64,000 nt of DNA from Paracoccus ravus (GTDB lineage: Bacteria > Pseudomonadota > Alphaproteobacteria > Rhodobacterales > Rhodobacteraceae), in NCBI RefSeq assembly GCF_004522175.1, contig NZ_SDEB01000021.1:1-64000 (forward strand), read 5' to 3'. The notes beneath the pieces are model-generated. The model did not search any database and was not told the origin of the DNA. It worked only from the letters and a program-made list of their open reading frames with translations. The translations under genes were made by a program, and so were the position numbers. Of this stretch, positions 34,971 through 44,641 are shown piece by piece (position 1 is the first letter of the stretch; each line of letters starts with the position of its first letter).

Positions 34971-35915
34971 TCAAAGCGTAGCAGTCACCGCAAGAGGTCC
35001 TGTCGTCAGACCGTCATCAGGTGCCGGCGCCTTCTCACGGCGTTCAAGTTCCCTGTGCCTAATTGACACCTGCCAGCCGGCTTTCGCAAGCGCGTCTGCC
35101 ATTTTTTCCGCCATTGTGACGGAACGATGTTGCCCTCCGGTACAGCCGAAGCCGATCACGAGATGGGCCTTACCCTCTTCTAGATGGGCAGGAAGCGCAA
35201 AAAGCACAAGATCTCGCAGCTTTTCGAAGAATTCGGCAAAGCGTGGATCTGACGCAACGTAATTCTGCACAAGCGAATTGCGGCCATCTAGCGGTCGCAG
35301 TTCCGGCTCCCAATGGGGATTCGCCAGAAAGCGGCAGTCGAACATGATATCGACCCCGCGCGGCACGCCGCGCTTATAGGAAAATGACTGGACCGAGACG
35401 GTCAGCCGATGCCCCGCTTGCGTGTCGAACCAGCGCGCCAGTTCGGTTTTCAGATCATGCGGCGACAGTTCCGAGGTATCGACCAGCACATCGGCCCGCG
35501 CCCGCACCGGAGCCAGCATGTCATGCTCGGCCAGAATGGCATCCATGGGCGCGCCCTCGACCTGCAGCGGATGGCGGCGGCGGGTTTCATTGAATCGCCG
35601 CAAAAGCTGCTCGGTCGAGCAATCCAGATAGAGCACCTCGGGTTCGTAATCGGGCAGCCGCGTCAGCCTGTCGATCAGTTCGATCAGGTTGATGGCCGAG
35701 AAGTCGCGGTTGCGCACGTCCAGACCCAGCGCCAGCGGCACACCTCGCGGTGGCCCGTCCAGCAATCGCGGGATCAGCGACAGCGGCAGGTTGTCGATCG
35801 CCTCATAGCCCAGATCTTCGAGAACGTTGATCGCGGTCGAGCGCCCTGCGCCCGAGGGACCCGTGATCAGAACGACCCGCTGGGCCGGTTCGTCGGGTTT
35901 CGCCAGATGCGTCAT
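34971..35915 (-). CDS. rapZ: RNase adapter/nucleotide-binding protein RapZ
   Basis: The 314-residue protein has Walker [15 protein letters not shown] near residues 17-30 and the C-terminal domain with [16 protein letters not shown], which marks the RapZ/YvcJ family. In enterics RapZ controls GlmZ sRNA and amino-sugar synthesis; in alphaproteobacteria its target is unknown, but the position in the phosphorelay cluster is conserved. Note that the Walker A has Arg instead of Lys (GAGRST), as in known RapZ proteins. Confidence 0.95.
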   Translation of the reverse strand: MTHLAKPDEPAQRVVLITGPSGAGRSTAINVLEDLGYEAIDNLPLSLIPRLLDGPPRGVPLALGLDVRNRDFSAINLIELIDRLTRLPDYEPEVLYLDCSTEQLLRRFNETRRRHPLQVEGAPMDAILAEHDMLAPVRARADVLVDTSELSPHDLKTELARWFDTQAGHRLTVSVQSFSYKRGVPRGVDIMFDCRFLANPHWEPELRPLDGRNSLVQNYVASDPRFAEFFEKLRDLVLFALPAHLEEGKAHLVIGFGCTGGQHRSVTMAEKMADALAKAGWQVSIRHRELERREKAPAPDDGLTTGPLAVTATL

Positions 35916-35982
35916 GCTCGTCTTGTTCGTGCGCGGTGTGAATGCAACTCGCCAGGATCAGGCCCGCGTTGCCCAAGCGGGG

Positions 35983-36423
35983 TCAAGTTTCATCCGGATC
36001 CCCGCGCCCCGCAACAAGATATTGCAGCAAGGCTGATGCAAGATGGCCACGGCCCTGCCCCAGCACAAGCGGCAGGCCCAGATCCAGCAAGACGAGCTTG
36101 CGATGCGGCGGCAAGCGCTCGGGCTCGGCGCGATCCAGATCCACTGCCAGAGCCAGCGCGACCGGCCCGGCCGGGCGGGCCTGAAGGATGCCGATCCCCC
36201 GGGCCTCGATCCGTCCGCGCAGCGAAGACGGACAATCCGCGATCAACTGCCCCGATCGCGCCGTCACGATGGTCCGGTCATCGGCGACAAGCCCGGCCCC
36301 CCGCGCCATCATCTCGAGCGCAAGGCTCGACTTGCCCGCGCCCGAAGCCCCCAGAATCAGCAACCCCTTCCCGTCCAGAGCGACGCAGGACGCATGAAGC
36401 ACTTGCTCGGAACCATTCCCCAC
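35983..36423 (-). CDS. hprK: HPr kinase/phosphorylase, short alphaproteobacterial form
   Basis: Phosphorylates HPr on its regulatory serine. The 146-residue protein is only the catalytic domain, as usual in alphaproteobacteria. It has P-loop GASGAGKSSLA (25-35) and the family signature segment LRGRIEARGIGIL. The rest of the genome half with the ChvG-ChvI system is not upstream: 204 bases separate it from the divergent pckA. The ATG at 36423 (MGNGSEQVLHASCVAL) is the likely start. Confidence 0.93.
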   Translation of the reverse strand: MGNGSEQVLHASCVALDGKGLLILGASGAGKSSLALEMMARGAGLVADDRTIVTARSGQLIADCPSSLRGRIEARGIGILQARPAGPVALALAVDLDRAEPERLPPHRKLVLLDLGLPLVLGQGRGHLASALLQYLVAGRGDPDET

Positions 36424-36627
36424 GCTTGAAACATCCCTCTCTTCTGGATGAAAATATGCCAGTTCTCACCGCAACTTCCTCGGCCAAGGTTCCATAGGGC
36501 GTAAATGTTGGCGCGAACAGCCGATGGTTGCGCTAAACTAGGCCGGATCTAAGGTTTCGTCATCCTGCTGCCATGTTATAGCAAGCCTGAAGGCCGTCAC
36601 ACGGTCAGACGATCATCAGGAGCTTCC
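36424..36627. other. Divergent control region of hprK and pckA
   Basis: The 204 bases hold no coding frame. Weak -10-like words TTATAG near 36575 and CTAAAC near 36533 are visible, but no confident promoter spacing. It is where chvI-chvG would lie in many relatives. Confidence 0.4.
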
Positions 36628-38226
36628 ATGTCCGCACCGCGCGTAAACCCGAACTGCCGTCTCGAAGATCAGGGGATCACCGGCCTCGGCAATGTGCATT
36701 ACAACCTGATCGAGCCTGCCCTGATGAACGCGGCCATCGCACGCGGCGAAGGCAAGCTCGGCAATGGTGGCACGTTCCTCGTCTCGACCGGCGCGCATAC
36801 CGGCCGCTCGCCCAAGGACAAGTTCGTCGTCCGCAGCGCTTCGGTCGAAGATTCGATCTGGTGGGACAACAACAAGCCGATGTCCCCCGAGGCATTCGAC
36901 TTGCTTCATGCCGACATGCTCGCGCACATGAAGGGCAAGGACTATTTCGTTCAGGACCTTTTCGGCGGTGCCGACCCGGCTTTGCGCCTCGACGTCCGCG
37001 TCGTGACCGAACTGGCCTGGCACAACCTCTTCATCCGTCACCTGCTGCGCCGTCCCGAGGCTTCGGAACTGGCGAGCTTCGTGCCGGAATTCACCATCAT
37101 CAACTGCCCCAGCTTCAAGGCCGACCCGGCCCGCCACGGCTGCCGCTCGGAAACCGTGATCGCGCTCAACTTCGACAAGAAGCTGATCCTGATCGGCAAC
37201 ACCGCCTATGCCGGCGAGAACAAGAAATCGGTCTTCACGCTGCTGAACTACATCCTGCCGGAAAAAGGCGTGATGCCGATGCATTGCTCGGCCAACCACG
37301 CGATCGGCAATCCCGATGATTCTGCGATCTTCTTCGGCCTGTCGGGCACCGGCAAGACCACGCTCTCGGCCGATCCCTCGCGCACGCTGATCGGCGACGA
37401 TGAGCACGGCTGGTCGGATCACGGAATCTTCAACTTCGAAGGCGGCTGCTACGCGAAAACGATCAACCTGTCGGCCGAGGCCGAGCCGGAGATCTACGCG
37501 ACCTGCTCGAAATTCGGCACCGTGATCGAGAACATGGTCTTCGACGAGGACACGCTCGAGTTGGACTTCAACGACAACTCGATCACCGACAACATGCGCT
37601 GCGCCTATCCGCTGGAGCAGATCTCGAACGCTTCCGAGACCTCGCTGGGCGGCATGCCGAAGAACGTGATCATGCTGACCTGCGACGCTTACGGCGTCCT
37701 GCCGCCGATCGCGCGCCTGACCCCGGCCCAGGCCATGTACCACTTCCTGTCGGGCTTCACCTCGAAGACCCCGGGCACGGAAGTCGGCATTGTCGAGCCG
37801 ACCCCGACCTTCTCGACCTGCTTCGGCGCGCCCTTCATGCCGCGTCGCCCAGAAGTTTACGGCAAGCTCTTGCAGGAAAAGATCAACACCACCGGCGCGA
37901 CCTGCTGGCTGGTCAATACCGGCTGGACCGGCGGCGCCTTCGGCACCGGCAAGCGCATGCCGATCAAGGCAACCCGCGCCCTGCTGACCGCCGCGCTGGA
38001 CGGCTCGCTGAACGAAGTCGAGTTCCGCAAGGATCCGAACTTTGGCTTCGAGGTTCCGGTCTCGGTCCCGGGCGTCGAGGACAAGCTGCTCGACCCGCGC
38101 CAGACTTGGACCGATGCGGACGCCTATGACGCCCAGGCCAAGAAACTGGTCGGCATGTTCAGCGACAACTTCGCCCAATATGCCGATAAGATCGACGAGG
38201 ATGTGCGCGCCGCTGCCATCGGCTAA
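36628..38226 (+). CDS. pckA: Phosphoenolpyruvate carboxykinase (ATP)
   Basis: Forms phosphoenolpyruvate from oxaloacetate and ATP, the key step of gluconeogenesis. The 532-residue protein has the kinase P-loop [16 protein letters not shown] near residue 235, the metal-binding and catalytic [11 protein letters not shown], and [17 protein letters not shown]. The ribosome site CAGGAGC precedes ATG 36628. The gene ends at a classic terminator. The divergent phosphorelay genes suggest linked control by carbon status. Confidence 0.97.
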   Translation: MSAPRVNPNCRLEDQGITGLGNVHYNLIEPALMNAAIARGEGKLGNGGTFLVSTGAHTGRSPKDKFVVRSASVEDSIWWDNNKPMSPEAFDLLHADMLAHMKGKDYFVQDLFGGADPALRLDVRVVTELAWHNLFIRHLLRRPEASELASFVPEFTIINCPSFKADPARHGCRSETVIALNFDKKLILIGNTAYAGENKKSVFTLLNYILPEKGVMPMHCSANHAIGNPDDSAIFFGLSGTGKTTLSADPSRTLIGDDEHGWSDHGIFNFEGGCYAKTINLSAEAEPEIYATCSKFGTVIENMVFDEDTLELDFNDNSITDNMRCAYPLEQISNASETSLGGMPKNVIMLTCDAYGVLPPIARLTPAQAMYHFLSGFTSKTPGTEVGIVEPTPTFSTCFGAPFMPRRPEVYGKLLQEKINTTGATCWLVNTGWTGGAFGTGKRMPIKATRALLTAALDGSLNEVEFRKDPNFGFEVPVSVPGVEDKLLDPRQTWTDADAYDAQAKKLVGMFSDNFAQYADKIDEDVRAAAIG

Positions 38227-38251
38227 TTGCAGTTGCGCTGAATGTAACAAT

Positions 38252-38277
38252 GGCGGCCCATAGGGCCGCCTTTTTTC
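38252..38277 (+). terminator. Rho-independent terminator of pckA
   Basis: Arms GGCGGCCC (38252-38259) and GGGCCGCC (38263-38270) with a 3-base loop are followed by seven Ts. Confidence 0.9.
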
Positions 38278-38302
38278 GTCTCGCGGATTGCAACCCTTGC
38301 TG

Positions 38303-38426
38303 CCGGGGGTTTTGCACCCCCGGACCCCCGCAGGATATTTGTGCAAGAAAGAAGCCTGGCGCCCCGCTTTTCTTTCTTGCGTAAATATCCTGGGGGAGCG
38401 CGGTACGCGCGGGGGCAAAGCCCCCG
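38303..38426. repeat. Intergenic inverted-repeat element, copy A
   Basis: The element contains three hairpins. The central one is a near-perfect 27-29 base inverted repeat (38325-38353 with 38370-38396) around a 16-base loop; its right arm begins TTCTTTCTTGCGTAAATATC. It is flanked by GC hairpins at 38303-38323 (CCGGGGG/CCCCCGG) and 38411-38426 (GGGGGC/GCCCCC). The core TTCTTTCTTG-AAATATCC-GGGGG recurs at 47620-47646. Such elements are familiar from Rhodobacteraceae intergenic regions. Here it also probably ends rnr transcription on the minus strand. Confidence 0.85.
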
Positions 38427-38430
38427 TCCT

Positions 38431-40686
38431 TCATTTCCGGCTACGTTTGCGTTTCTGAGCGCGCTTGACCTCGGCCAGACGCGATTGAGTTGCGCGCTTG
38501 CGGATCGGCCCCTTGCCGCGGCTGCGCCCGCCTTGCGGCATCGCACGCCCCTCGACTTCGAGAAGCTCCAGCATCAGACCCCCGGTCAAAGGCACGGCCT
38601 CGGACAGCCGCACGGTCACGCGCTGGCCGATGCCGATTTCCAAGCCGCTTTCCGAGCCAAGCAGTATCTGCGAATCCGGATCGAAATGGAAATATTCCCG
38701 CCCGATCTCGCGGATCGGGATCAGCCCGTCGGCTCCGGTCTCGTCGAGCCGGATGAAGGCACCGAATTTCTGAACGCCGCTGACCCGGCCGGTGAACTCG
38801 GCGCCCACGCGATCCGCCAGATAGGCCGCGAGATAGCGGTCAGTCGTGTCGCGCTCTGCCGCCATCGAGCGGCGCTCGGTGTCCGAGATCCGCTTGGCGG
38901 TCTCGGAGAGGTTCTCGATGTCCCAATCCGAAAGCCCGTCACTGCCCCATTTATGGCCGAGGATCAGCGCACGATGCACGATCAGGTCGGAATAGCGTCG
39001 GATCGGCGAGGTGAAATGCGCATAGGACCGCAGCGCCAGCCCGAAATGGCCGTAATTCTCGGGGTGGTAATAGGCCTGCTGCATCGAGCGCAGGGCCGTC
39101 ATGTTGATCAGCTCGTCGAAATCCGAGCCCTCGGCCTGTTCCAGCAGCCGGTTCAGGTGCCGGGTCTGCAGCACCTGACCCTTGGCCAACGTGAAGCCCG
39201 AGGCCTCGGCGACCTCGCGCAGGGCGTCCAGCTTTTCGACCGTGGGCTCTTCGTGGACGCGGTAGAGCAGCGGGCGGCGCAGGCGTTCCAGTTCTTCGGC
39301 GGCGGCGACATTGGCCAGAACCATGAATTCCTCGATCAGCTTATGCGCATCGAAGCGCTCGCGGAAATTGACCGATTTCACCCGCCCGTCCGGGGTCAGG
39401 ATGATCTTGCGCTCGGGCAGGTCCAGTTCGAGCGGCTGGCGACGCTCGCGCGCGGATTTGAGCAACCCGTAAGCGTGCCAAAGCGGCTTGATGACCGAAT
39501 CCATCAGCGGCGCGGTCTGTTCATCCGGGTTGCCATCGGCCCCGGCCTGGGCCTGCTCGTAGCTGAGGCTCGCCTGCGAATGCATCATGCCGCGGTGAAA
39601 GCTGTGGCTGGTCTTGTTGCCCGCGGCGTCGAGCCGCATCCGCACCGCGATCACCGGGCGGTCGACGCCCTCATGCAGCGAGCAGAGATCCCCCGACAGG
39701 ATATCGGGCAGCATCGGCACGACACGGTCGGGGAAATAGCTCGAATTGCCGCGCTTGCGGGCCTCGCGGTCCAGCGCCGAGTTCGGGCGGACATAGGCCG
39801 CGACATCGGCGATGGCGACCCAGATGTCGGCCCCGCCATCCTCGCGGATCTCGGCGGCAACGGCATCGTCATGGTCGCGCGCATCCGAGGGGTCGATGGT
39901 CACCAAGGGCAGGTGGCGCAGGTCCTCGCGGCCCTTCATCGTGGCGGGCTGGGCGGCATCGGCCTCGGCCATGACCTCGTCGGGGAAATCGTCGGGAATG
40001 CCATGCTGATGGATCGCGATCAGGCTGACGGCGCGCGGGGCCGACGGATCGCCCAGACGTTCCAGCACGCGGGCGACGGGCAGGCCGATACGACCGCGCG
40101 GGCCGATCTGCTCGGCCTCGACCAGCTCGCCGTTCTGCGCGCCGTGGATCTCATGCGGCGGGACCTGCCATTCCTTGTCCGAACCCTTGTCGATGGGCAG
40201 GATGCGTCCGCTGGCCTCGGGACCAGCCGAGGCGCGGCGGAAGATGCCGACGATTTTGTGCTGCACCGTGCCGATGCGGCGGATTAGGCGGGCCTGATAT
40301 TGGTGATCCTCGCCATTCACCTCGATCAGGCGGGCGAGGATGCGCTCGCCGGGCGCGGTGGCCGGGTCGGCTTTCAGCGGATTATAGAGGATGCGCGGCA
40401 TCGGGCCGTCGCCCTGCCATTCCATGGGCTTCGCGAAGATGTCGCCATCCTTGTCGGGCGCCAGAAGCTGGATCACGGTGACCGGAGGCAGGCGCTCGGC
40501 ATCGTGGTAATGGCGGCGGCGGCGTTCGAGCAGCCCCTCGGCCTCAAGCTCCTTGAGCATACGCTTCAACTCAATACGCTCGGCACCCTTGATGCCGAAG
40601 GCCTTGGCAATGTCGCGTTTCGCGGTGGCGTCCGGATGCGCGTGCACCCAGTCGAGAATCTGTTGTCGGGAGGGAAGCTGTGCCAT
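38431..40686 (-). CDS. rnr: Ribonuclease R
   Basis: 3'-to-5' exoribonuclease that degrades structured RNA and acts in tmRNA quality control. The 751-residue protein has an N-terminal winged helix (RQQILDWVHAHPDATAKRD), cold-shock-type OB domains, and the RNB catalytic core with TIDPSDARDHDDAVAAEI (three metal-binding Asp). An S1 domain follows (VGAEFTGRVSGVQKFGAFI), and a basic tail (RSRGKGPIRKRATQSRLAE). ATG 40686 fits. It ends four bases before repeat A. Confidence 0.96.
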   Translation of the reverse strand: MAQLPSRQQILDWVHAHPDATAKRDIAKAFGIKGAERIELKRMLKELEAEGLLERRRRHYHDAERLPPVTVIQLLAPDKDGDIFAKPMEWQGDGPMPRILYNPLKADPATAPGERILARLIEVNGEDHQYQARLIRRIGTVQHKIVGIFRRASAGPEASGRILPIDKGSDKEWQVPPHEIHGAQNGELVEAEQIGPRGRIGLPVARVLERLGDPSAPRAVSLIAIHQHGIPDDFPDEVMAEADAAQPATMKGREDLRHLPLVTIDPSDARDHDDAVAAEIREDGGADIWVAIADVAAYVRPNSALDREARKRGNSSYFPDRVVPMLPDILSGDLCSLHEGVDRPVIAVRMRLDAAGNKTSHSFHRGMMHSQASLSYEQAQAGADGNPDEQTAPLMDSVIKPLWHAYGLLKSARERRQPLELDLPERKIILTPDGRVKSVNFRERFDAHKLIEEFMVLANVAAAEELERLRRPLLYRVHEEPTVEKLDALREVAEASGFTLAKGQVLQTRHLNRLLEQAEGSDFDELINMTALRSMQQAYYHPENYGHFGLALRSYAHFTSPIRRYSDLIVHRALILGHKWGSDGLSDWDIENLSETAKRISDTERRSMAAERDTTDRYLAAYLADRVGAEFTGRVSGVQKFGAFIRLDETGADGLIPIREIGREYFHFDPDSQILLGSESGLEIGIGQRVTVRLSEAVPLTGGLMLELLEVEGRAMPQGGRSRGKGPIRKRATQSRLAEVKRAQKRKRSRK

Positions 40687-40730
40687 GCGGCCAAGCTATC
40701 ACGGCCCCGGACCGGGTGGCAGGGGCAAAA

Positions 40731-40949
40731 TCAGGCGCTTTCGGCCACGCGGATGAAGGGCACTGCCGCCTTGACGATGGGGTCGGCCTCGGCGCCACTC
40801 GCGATCTGGCCGACGAAATCGTGGCGCATCCGAGGCGACCAGAAGGCATTGATATGCCCCGCGACGGCCTCGGCGGGGGAGCCCGGCTGGCTGCGGAAGA
40901 AATCGGCCATCTGCGTGGCCATGCGGATCAGCTTGCTGTCATGCGACAT
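40731..40949 (-). CDS. fdsD: Formate dehydrogenase delta subunit
   Basis: This 72-residue accessory subunit of the soluble NAD-dependent formate dehydrogenase (FdsGBACD) has the core IRMATQMADFFRSQPG and HINAFWSPRMRHDFV, the FdsD pattern. It overlaps the fdhD/fdsC gene by 11 bases and is the last gene of the operon. It converges with nothing; rnr starts 44 bases beyond. Confidence 0.92.
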   Translation of the reverse strand: MSHDSKLIRMATQMADFFRSQPGSPAEAVAGHINAFWSPRMRHDFVGQIASGAEADPIVKAAVPFIRVAESA

Positions 40950-41754
40950 CGGGACCTTCGCTTCCGGCTATGCGCCGGGGATGGGTGTAAAGATCGAAAC
41001 TCTCGCCCCGCGCACGGGCGATCAGGGTGAGACCGGCCCGCTCGGCCCAATTGAGGGCGAGATTCGTCGGAGCGCTCGCGCCAATCAGCACGGGTGCGCC
41101 AAGCCGTGCGGCTTTCTGGACAAGATCGACAGAGAGTCGCGAGGACATGACGATCGCCCCCTGCCTTGCGTCGATCTCCGCCCTGGCCAAAGCGCCCGCG
41201 AGCTTGTCGAGCGCATTATGCCGCCCGACATCCTCACGCACGAGGGCCGCGCCATTCCAGAAACCCGCACCATGAATGGCCGGGGTCTCGCGCCGCAGCA
41301 CCTGCCCTTGCCCCAGCGCACGCATCGCAGCCAGAACTTCGTCGGGCGACATGGTCCAGTCCGAGGCGACCGGCACGACCTGCGGCAGCGCGGCGGAGAT
41401 GCTGTCCACGCCGCAAAGCCCGCAGCCGACCGGGCCGACCATGCTGCGCCGCCGCTCGGCCAGGCCTGCGGCAAGGCCCGGCCGCAGCCAGAGCCGCGCC
41501 TCGCGGGCGGGAAAGCCTCCGGCCTCGACCTCGGCTTCCTCGAAATCCTGAACATCGGCGGGCGCGGCGATCAGCCCCTCGGTCAGCGCAAAGCCCAGCG
41601 CGAAATCGCGCAGGTCCCGCGGCGTCGCCATCAGCACGGCCTGAGACATGCCGTCGATGACGATGGCCACGGGCATTTCCTCAGGGCTGGACGGCGGCCC
41701 GGCATGATGCCAGCCGCCGTCCCAGCGCAGGGGGGCGGAGGGTTGGTCCTTCAT
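40939..41754 (-). CDS. fdhD: Formate dehydrogenase accessory sulfurtransferase FdhD/FdsC
   Basis: Transfers sulfur to, or carries, the bis-MGD molybdenum cofactor for the formate dehydrogenase alpha subunit. The 271 residues have the active CGLCGVDS pair (near 110-117), the family segments RDLRDFALGFALTEGLI and VREDVGRHNALDKLAGAL, and ANLALNWAERAGLTL-like TNLALNWAERAGLTL. It lies seven bases after fdsA and overlaps fdsD. Confidence 0.95.
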   Translation of the reverse strand: MKDQPSAPLRWDGGWHHAGPPSSPEEMPVAIVIDGMSQAVLMATPRDLRDFALGFALTEGLIAAPADVQDFEEAEVEAGGFPAREARLWLRPGLAAGLAERRRSMVGPVGCGLCGVDSISAALPQVVPVASDWTMSPDEVLAAMRALGQGQVLRRETPAIHGAGFWNGAALVREDVGRHNALDKLAGALARAEIDARQGAIVMSSRLSVDLVQKAARLGAPVLIGASAPTNLALNWAERAGLTLIARARGESFDLYTHPRRIAGSEGPDVA

Positions 41755-41761
41755 CGCCGCC

Positions 41762-44641
41762 TCACTCGGCGGCGGCGGGCAGGATGCGGCGGGACTGGTC
41801 CGAATGGCTGCGATACTCCTCTTGCCATTCCGACGGGCCGTTCGAGGGGCTGACCTGCACGGCCGTCACCTTGAATTCGGGGCAGTTGGTGGCCCAGTCG
41901 GAATTGTCCGTGGTGACCACATTGGCCTGAGTCGTCGGATGATGGAAGGTGGTATAGACGACCCCCGGCGCGACGCGTTCCGTGAGCAGCGCGCGCAGCG
42001 TGGTGTCTCCCGAACGCGAGGCCACGCGCACCCAGTCGCCATCCCGGACGCCCCGGTTCTCGGCGTCGGAGGGGTGAATTTCTAGAATATCCTCGGGGTG
42101 CCAGACGAGGTTGTCGGTGCGCCTCGTCTGCGCGCCGACATTGTATTGCGACAAGATCCGCCCAGTGGTCAGCAAAAGCGGGAAGCGCGGTCCGCTGCGT
42201 TCCTCGGTCGCGACATATTCGGTATGGATGAAATGCCCCTTGCCGCGCACGAAGCCATCGACATGCATCAAGGGCGTGCCAAGCGGCGCTTTCTCATTGC
42301 AGGGCCATTGCACCGAGCCTTCGCGATCCAGCAGATCATAATTGACACCAGCGAAGCTTGGCGTGGTCAGGGCGATCTCTTCCATGATTTGAGACGGGTG
42401 CGAATAATCCCAGTTCGCGCCCATGCGGTTCGCCAGCATCTGGGTGACCTGCCAATCTTCATAGCCGTTCTTGGGTGTCATGGCACGGCGGACCATATTG
42501 ATGCGACGCTCGGCATTCGTAAACGTGCCATCCTTTTCAAGGAAGGACGAGCCGGGCAGAAAGACATGCGCGTAATTCGAGGTTTCGTTCAGGAACAGGT
42601 CCTGCACGATGACGATATCCATCGCGGACAGCGCCGAGGTCACATGACGCGTATCCGGGTCGGATTGCACGATATCCTCGCCTTGGCAGTAAAGGCCGCG
42701 GAAGCGACCGGCCAAAGCCTCATCGAACATGTTGGGAATGCGCAGGCCGGGTTCCGGCGACAGCGGCACGCCCCAAGCCTTTTCATAGATCGCCCGCGTC
42801 GCAGCATCCGAGACATGGCGATAGCCCGGATATTCATGCGGGAAGCTGCCCATGTCGCAAGAGCCCTGCACGTTGTTCTGACCGCGCAGCGGGTTCACCC
42901 CCGTCCCCGGCACGCCGATATTGCCAGTCATCATCGCAAGGTTTGCAATCGCCATGACGGTGGTCGAACCTTGCGAATGCTCGGTCACGCCAAGACCGTA
43001 ATAGATGCTGGCACGCGGGGCGCGCGCATAGGCGCGGGCGGCCTGCCGGATCAGGTCGGCGGGAACCTTGCTGAGCTTCTCCACTTCCTCGGGGGAATGG
43101 CGAGGGTCCAGCAGGAACTCGGCATAGGCAAGGAACTCATCCCAGTCGCAACGGGCGCGGATGAAGTCCTCGTCGTAAAGCTTCTCGGCGACGATCACCT
43201 GCGCCATCGAGGTCAGCACCGCGACATTGGTGCCGGGCCGCAAGGGCAGATGCAGCCCCTGCCCCATATGCGGGGTTTTCAGCAAATCGATCTCGCGCGG
43301 ATCGACAACGATCAGCCCTGCCCCCTGCCGCAGGCGCTTGCGAAGACGCGAGGCAAAGACCGGATGCCCATCGGTCGGGTTCGCCCCGATGACCAGCGCC
43401 AGATCGGTTTCCTCGACCGAGTCAAAATCATGCGTCCCCGCCGAAGTGCCAAAGGTCGTGCGCAAGCCGTAACCGGTGGGCGAGTGACAGACCCGCGCGC
43501 AAGTATCGGTATTGTTCGTGCCCAGCACCGCACGGGCGAGCTTCTGGACGAGATAGGTTTCCTCATTGGTGCAGCGCGACGAGGTAATGACGCCGACCGC
43601 ATCGACCCCGTAATCGGCCTGCGCCTTGCGCATCCGGGTCGCGGCGAAATCCAACGCCTCATCCCAAGTCACCACCTGCCACGGGTCCGAGATCTTCTCG
43701 CGGATCATCGGGTTCAACTGGCGGTCCTGATGGGTGGCATAGCCCCAAGCGAAGCGACCCTTGATGCAGCTATGGCCACGGTTCGCCTTGCCGTCCTTCG
43801 AGGGCACCATGCGCACGACTTCTTCGCCGCGCATATGGGCGTCGAAGGAACAGCCGACGCCACAATAAGCGCAGGTCGTTTTGACGATATGCTCGGGCGT
43901 GCCGATCTCGATCACCTTATTCTCGATCAGCGTGGCGGTCGGACAAACCTGCACGCATGCCCCGCACGAAACGCAATCCGAGGACAGGAAACTGTCCGAG
44001 AACATCCCCGCCGAGACGCGGCTGTCAAAGCCCCGCCCTTCGATGGTCAGGGCAAAGGTCCCCTGCACTTCCTCGCAGGCGCGGACGCAGCGCGAGCAAA
44101 CGATGCATTTCGCCGGATCGAAGGTGAAATAAGGGTTCGACTGATCCTTCGGCCGGTATTCCGGGTTCGGGCCTTCGGCATCGCGGCGGGCGAAATGGTT
44201 CGCGCCCGGCTCATAGCGGACTTCGCGCAGGCCCACGGCCCCGGCCATATCCTGCAATTCGCAATCGCCATTCGCCGCGCAGGTCAGGCAATCGAGCGGG
44301 TGGTCGCTGATGTAAAGCTCCATCACGCCCTTGCGGATACGCGCGATGTCCTCGGTCTGGGTATGAACGACCATGCCCTCGGACACCGGCGTGGTGCAGG
44401 AAGCAGGCGTGCCGCGCATCCCCTCGATTTGCACGACACACAGACGGCAGGACCCAAAGGCGCTGACATGATCGGTCGCGCAAAGTTTCGGGACCGTGAT
44501 CCCGGCAATTGCCGCCGCCCGCATCACGCTGGTTCCTGAAGGAACGGATACCGCAATGCCATCGACCAGAAGATTAACCGTCACATCGGATTTCGCCGCA
44601 GGCGTGCCATAATCGCGGTCGGGGATAATGAAATCCTTCAT
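41762..44641 (-). CDS. fdsA: NAD-dependent formate dehydrogenase alpha subunit (Mo, Fe-S)
   Basis: Oxidises formate to CO2. The 959 residues begin with a [2Fe-2S] plant-ferredoxin-type domain and a His-Cys3 cluster site (DHPLDCLTCAANGDC). Two [4Fe-4S] sites follow (CIVCSRCVRACEE and CVSCGACVQVCP), then the molybdopterin domain starting CAYCGVGCSFDAH. The Mo ligand is a cysteine in TCARVCHSPTGYG, not selenocysteine. The C-terminal domain has FPLLLTTGRILSQYN. It overlaps fdsB by four bases. The cytoplasmic electron acceptor is NAD through FdsB. Confidence 0.97.
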   Translation of the reverse strand: MKDFIIPDRDYGTPAAKSDVTVNLLVDGIAVSVPSGTSVMRAAAIAGITVPKLCATDHVSAFGSCRLCVVQIEGMRGTPASCTTPVSEGMVVHTQTEDIARIRKGVMELYISDHPLDCLTCAANGDCELQDMAGAVGLREVRYEPGANHFARRDAEGPNPEYRPKDQSNPYFTFDPAKCIVCSRCVRACEEVQGTFALTIEGRGFDSRVSAGMFSDSFLSSDCVSCGACVQVCPTATLIENKVIEIGTPEHIVKTTCAYCGVGCSFDAHMRGEEVVRMVPSKDGKANRGHSCIKGRFAWGYATHQDRQLNPMIREKISDPWQVVTWDEALDFAATRMRKAQADYGVDAVGVITSSRCTNEETYLVQKLARAVLGTNNTDTCARVCHSPTGYGLRTTFGTSAGTHDFDSVEETDLALVIGANPTDGHPVFASRLRKRLRQGAGLIVVDPREIDLLKTPHMGQGLHLPLRPGTNVAVLTSMAQVIVAEKLYDEDFIRARCDWDEFLAYAEFLLDPRHSPEEVEKLSKVPADLIRQAARAYARAPRASIYYGLGVTEHSQGSTTVMAIANLAMMTGNIGVPGTGVNPLRGQNNVQGSCDMGSFPHEYPGYRHVSDAATRAIYEKAWGVPLSPEPGLRIPNMFDEALAGRFRGLYCQGEDIVQSDPDTRHVTSALSAMDIVIVQDLFLNETSNYAHVFLPGSSFLEKDGTFTNAERRINMVRRAMTPKNGYEDWQVTQMLANRMGANWDYSHPSQIMEEIALTTPSFAGVNYDLLDREGSVQWPCNEKAPLGTPLMHVDGFVRGKGHFIHTEYVATEERSGPRFPLLLTTGRILSQYNVGAQTRRTDNLVWHPEDILEIHPSDAENRGVRDGDWVRVASRSGDTTLRALLTERVAPGVVYTTFHHPTTQANVVTTDNSDWATNCPEFKVTAVQVSPSNGPSEWQEEYRSHSDQSRRILPAAAE

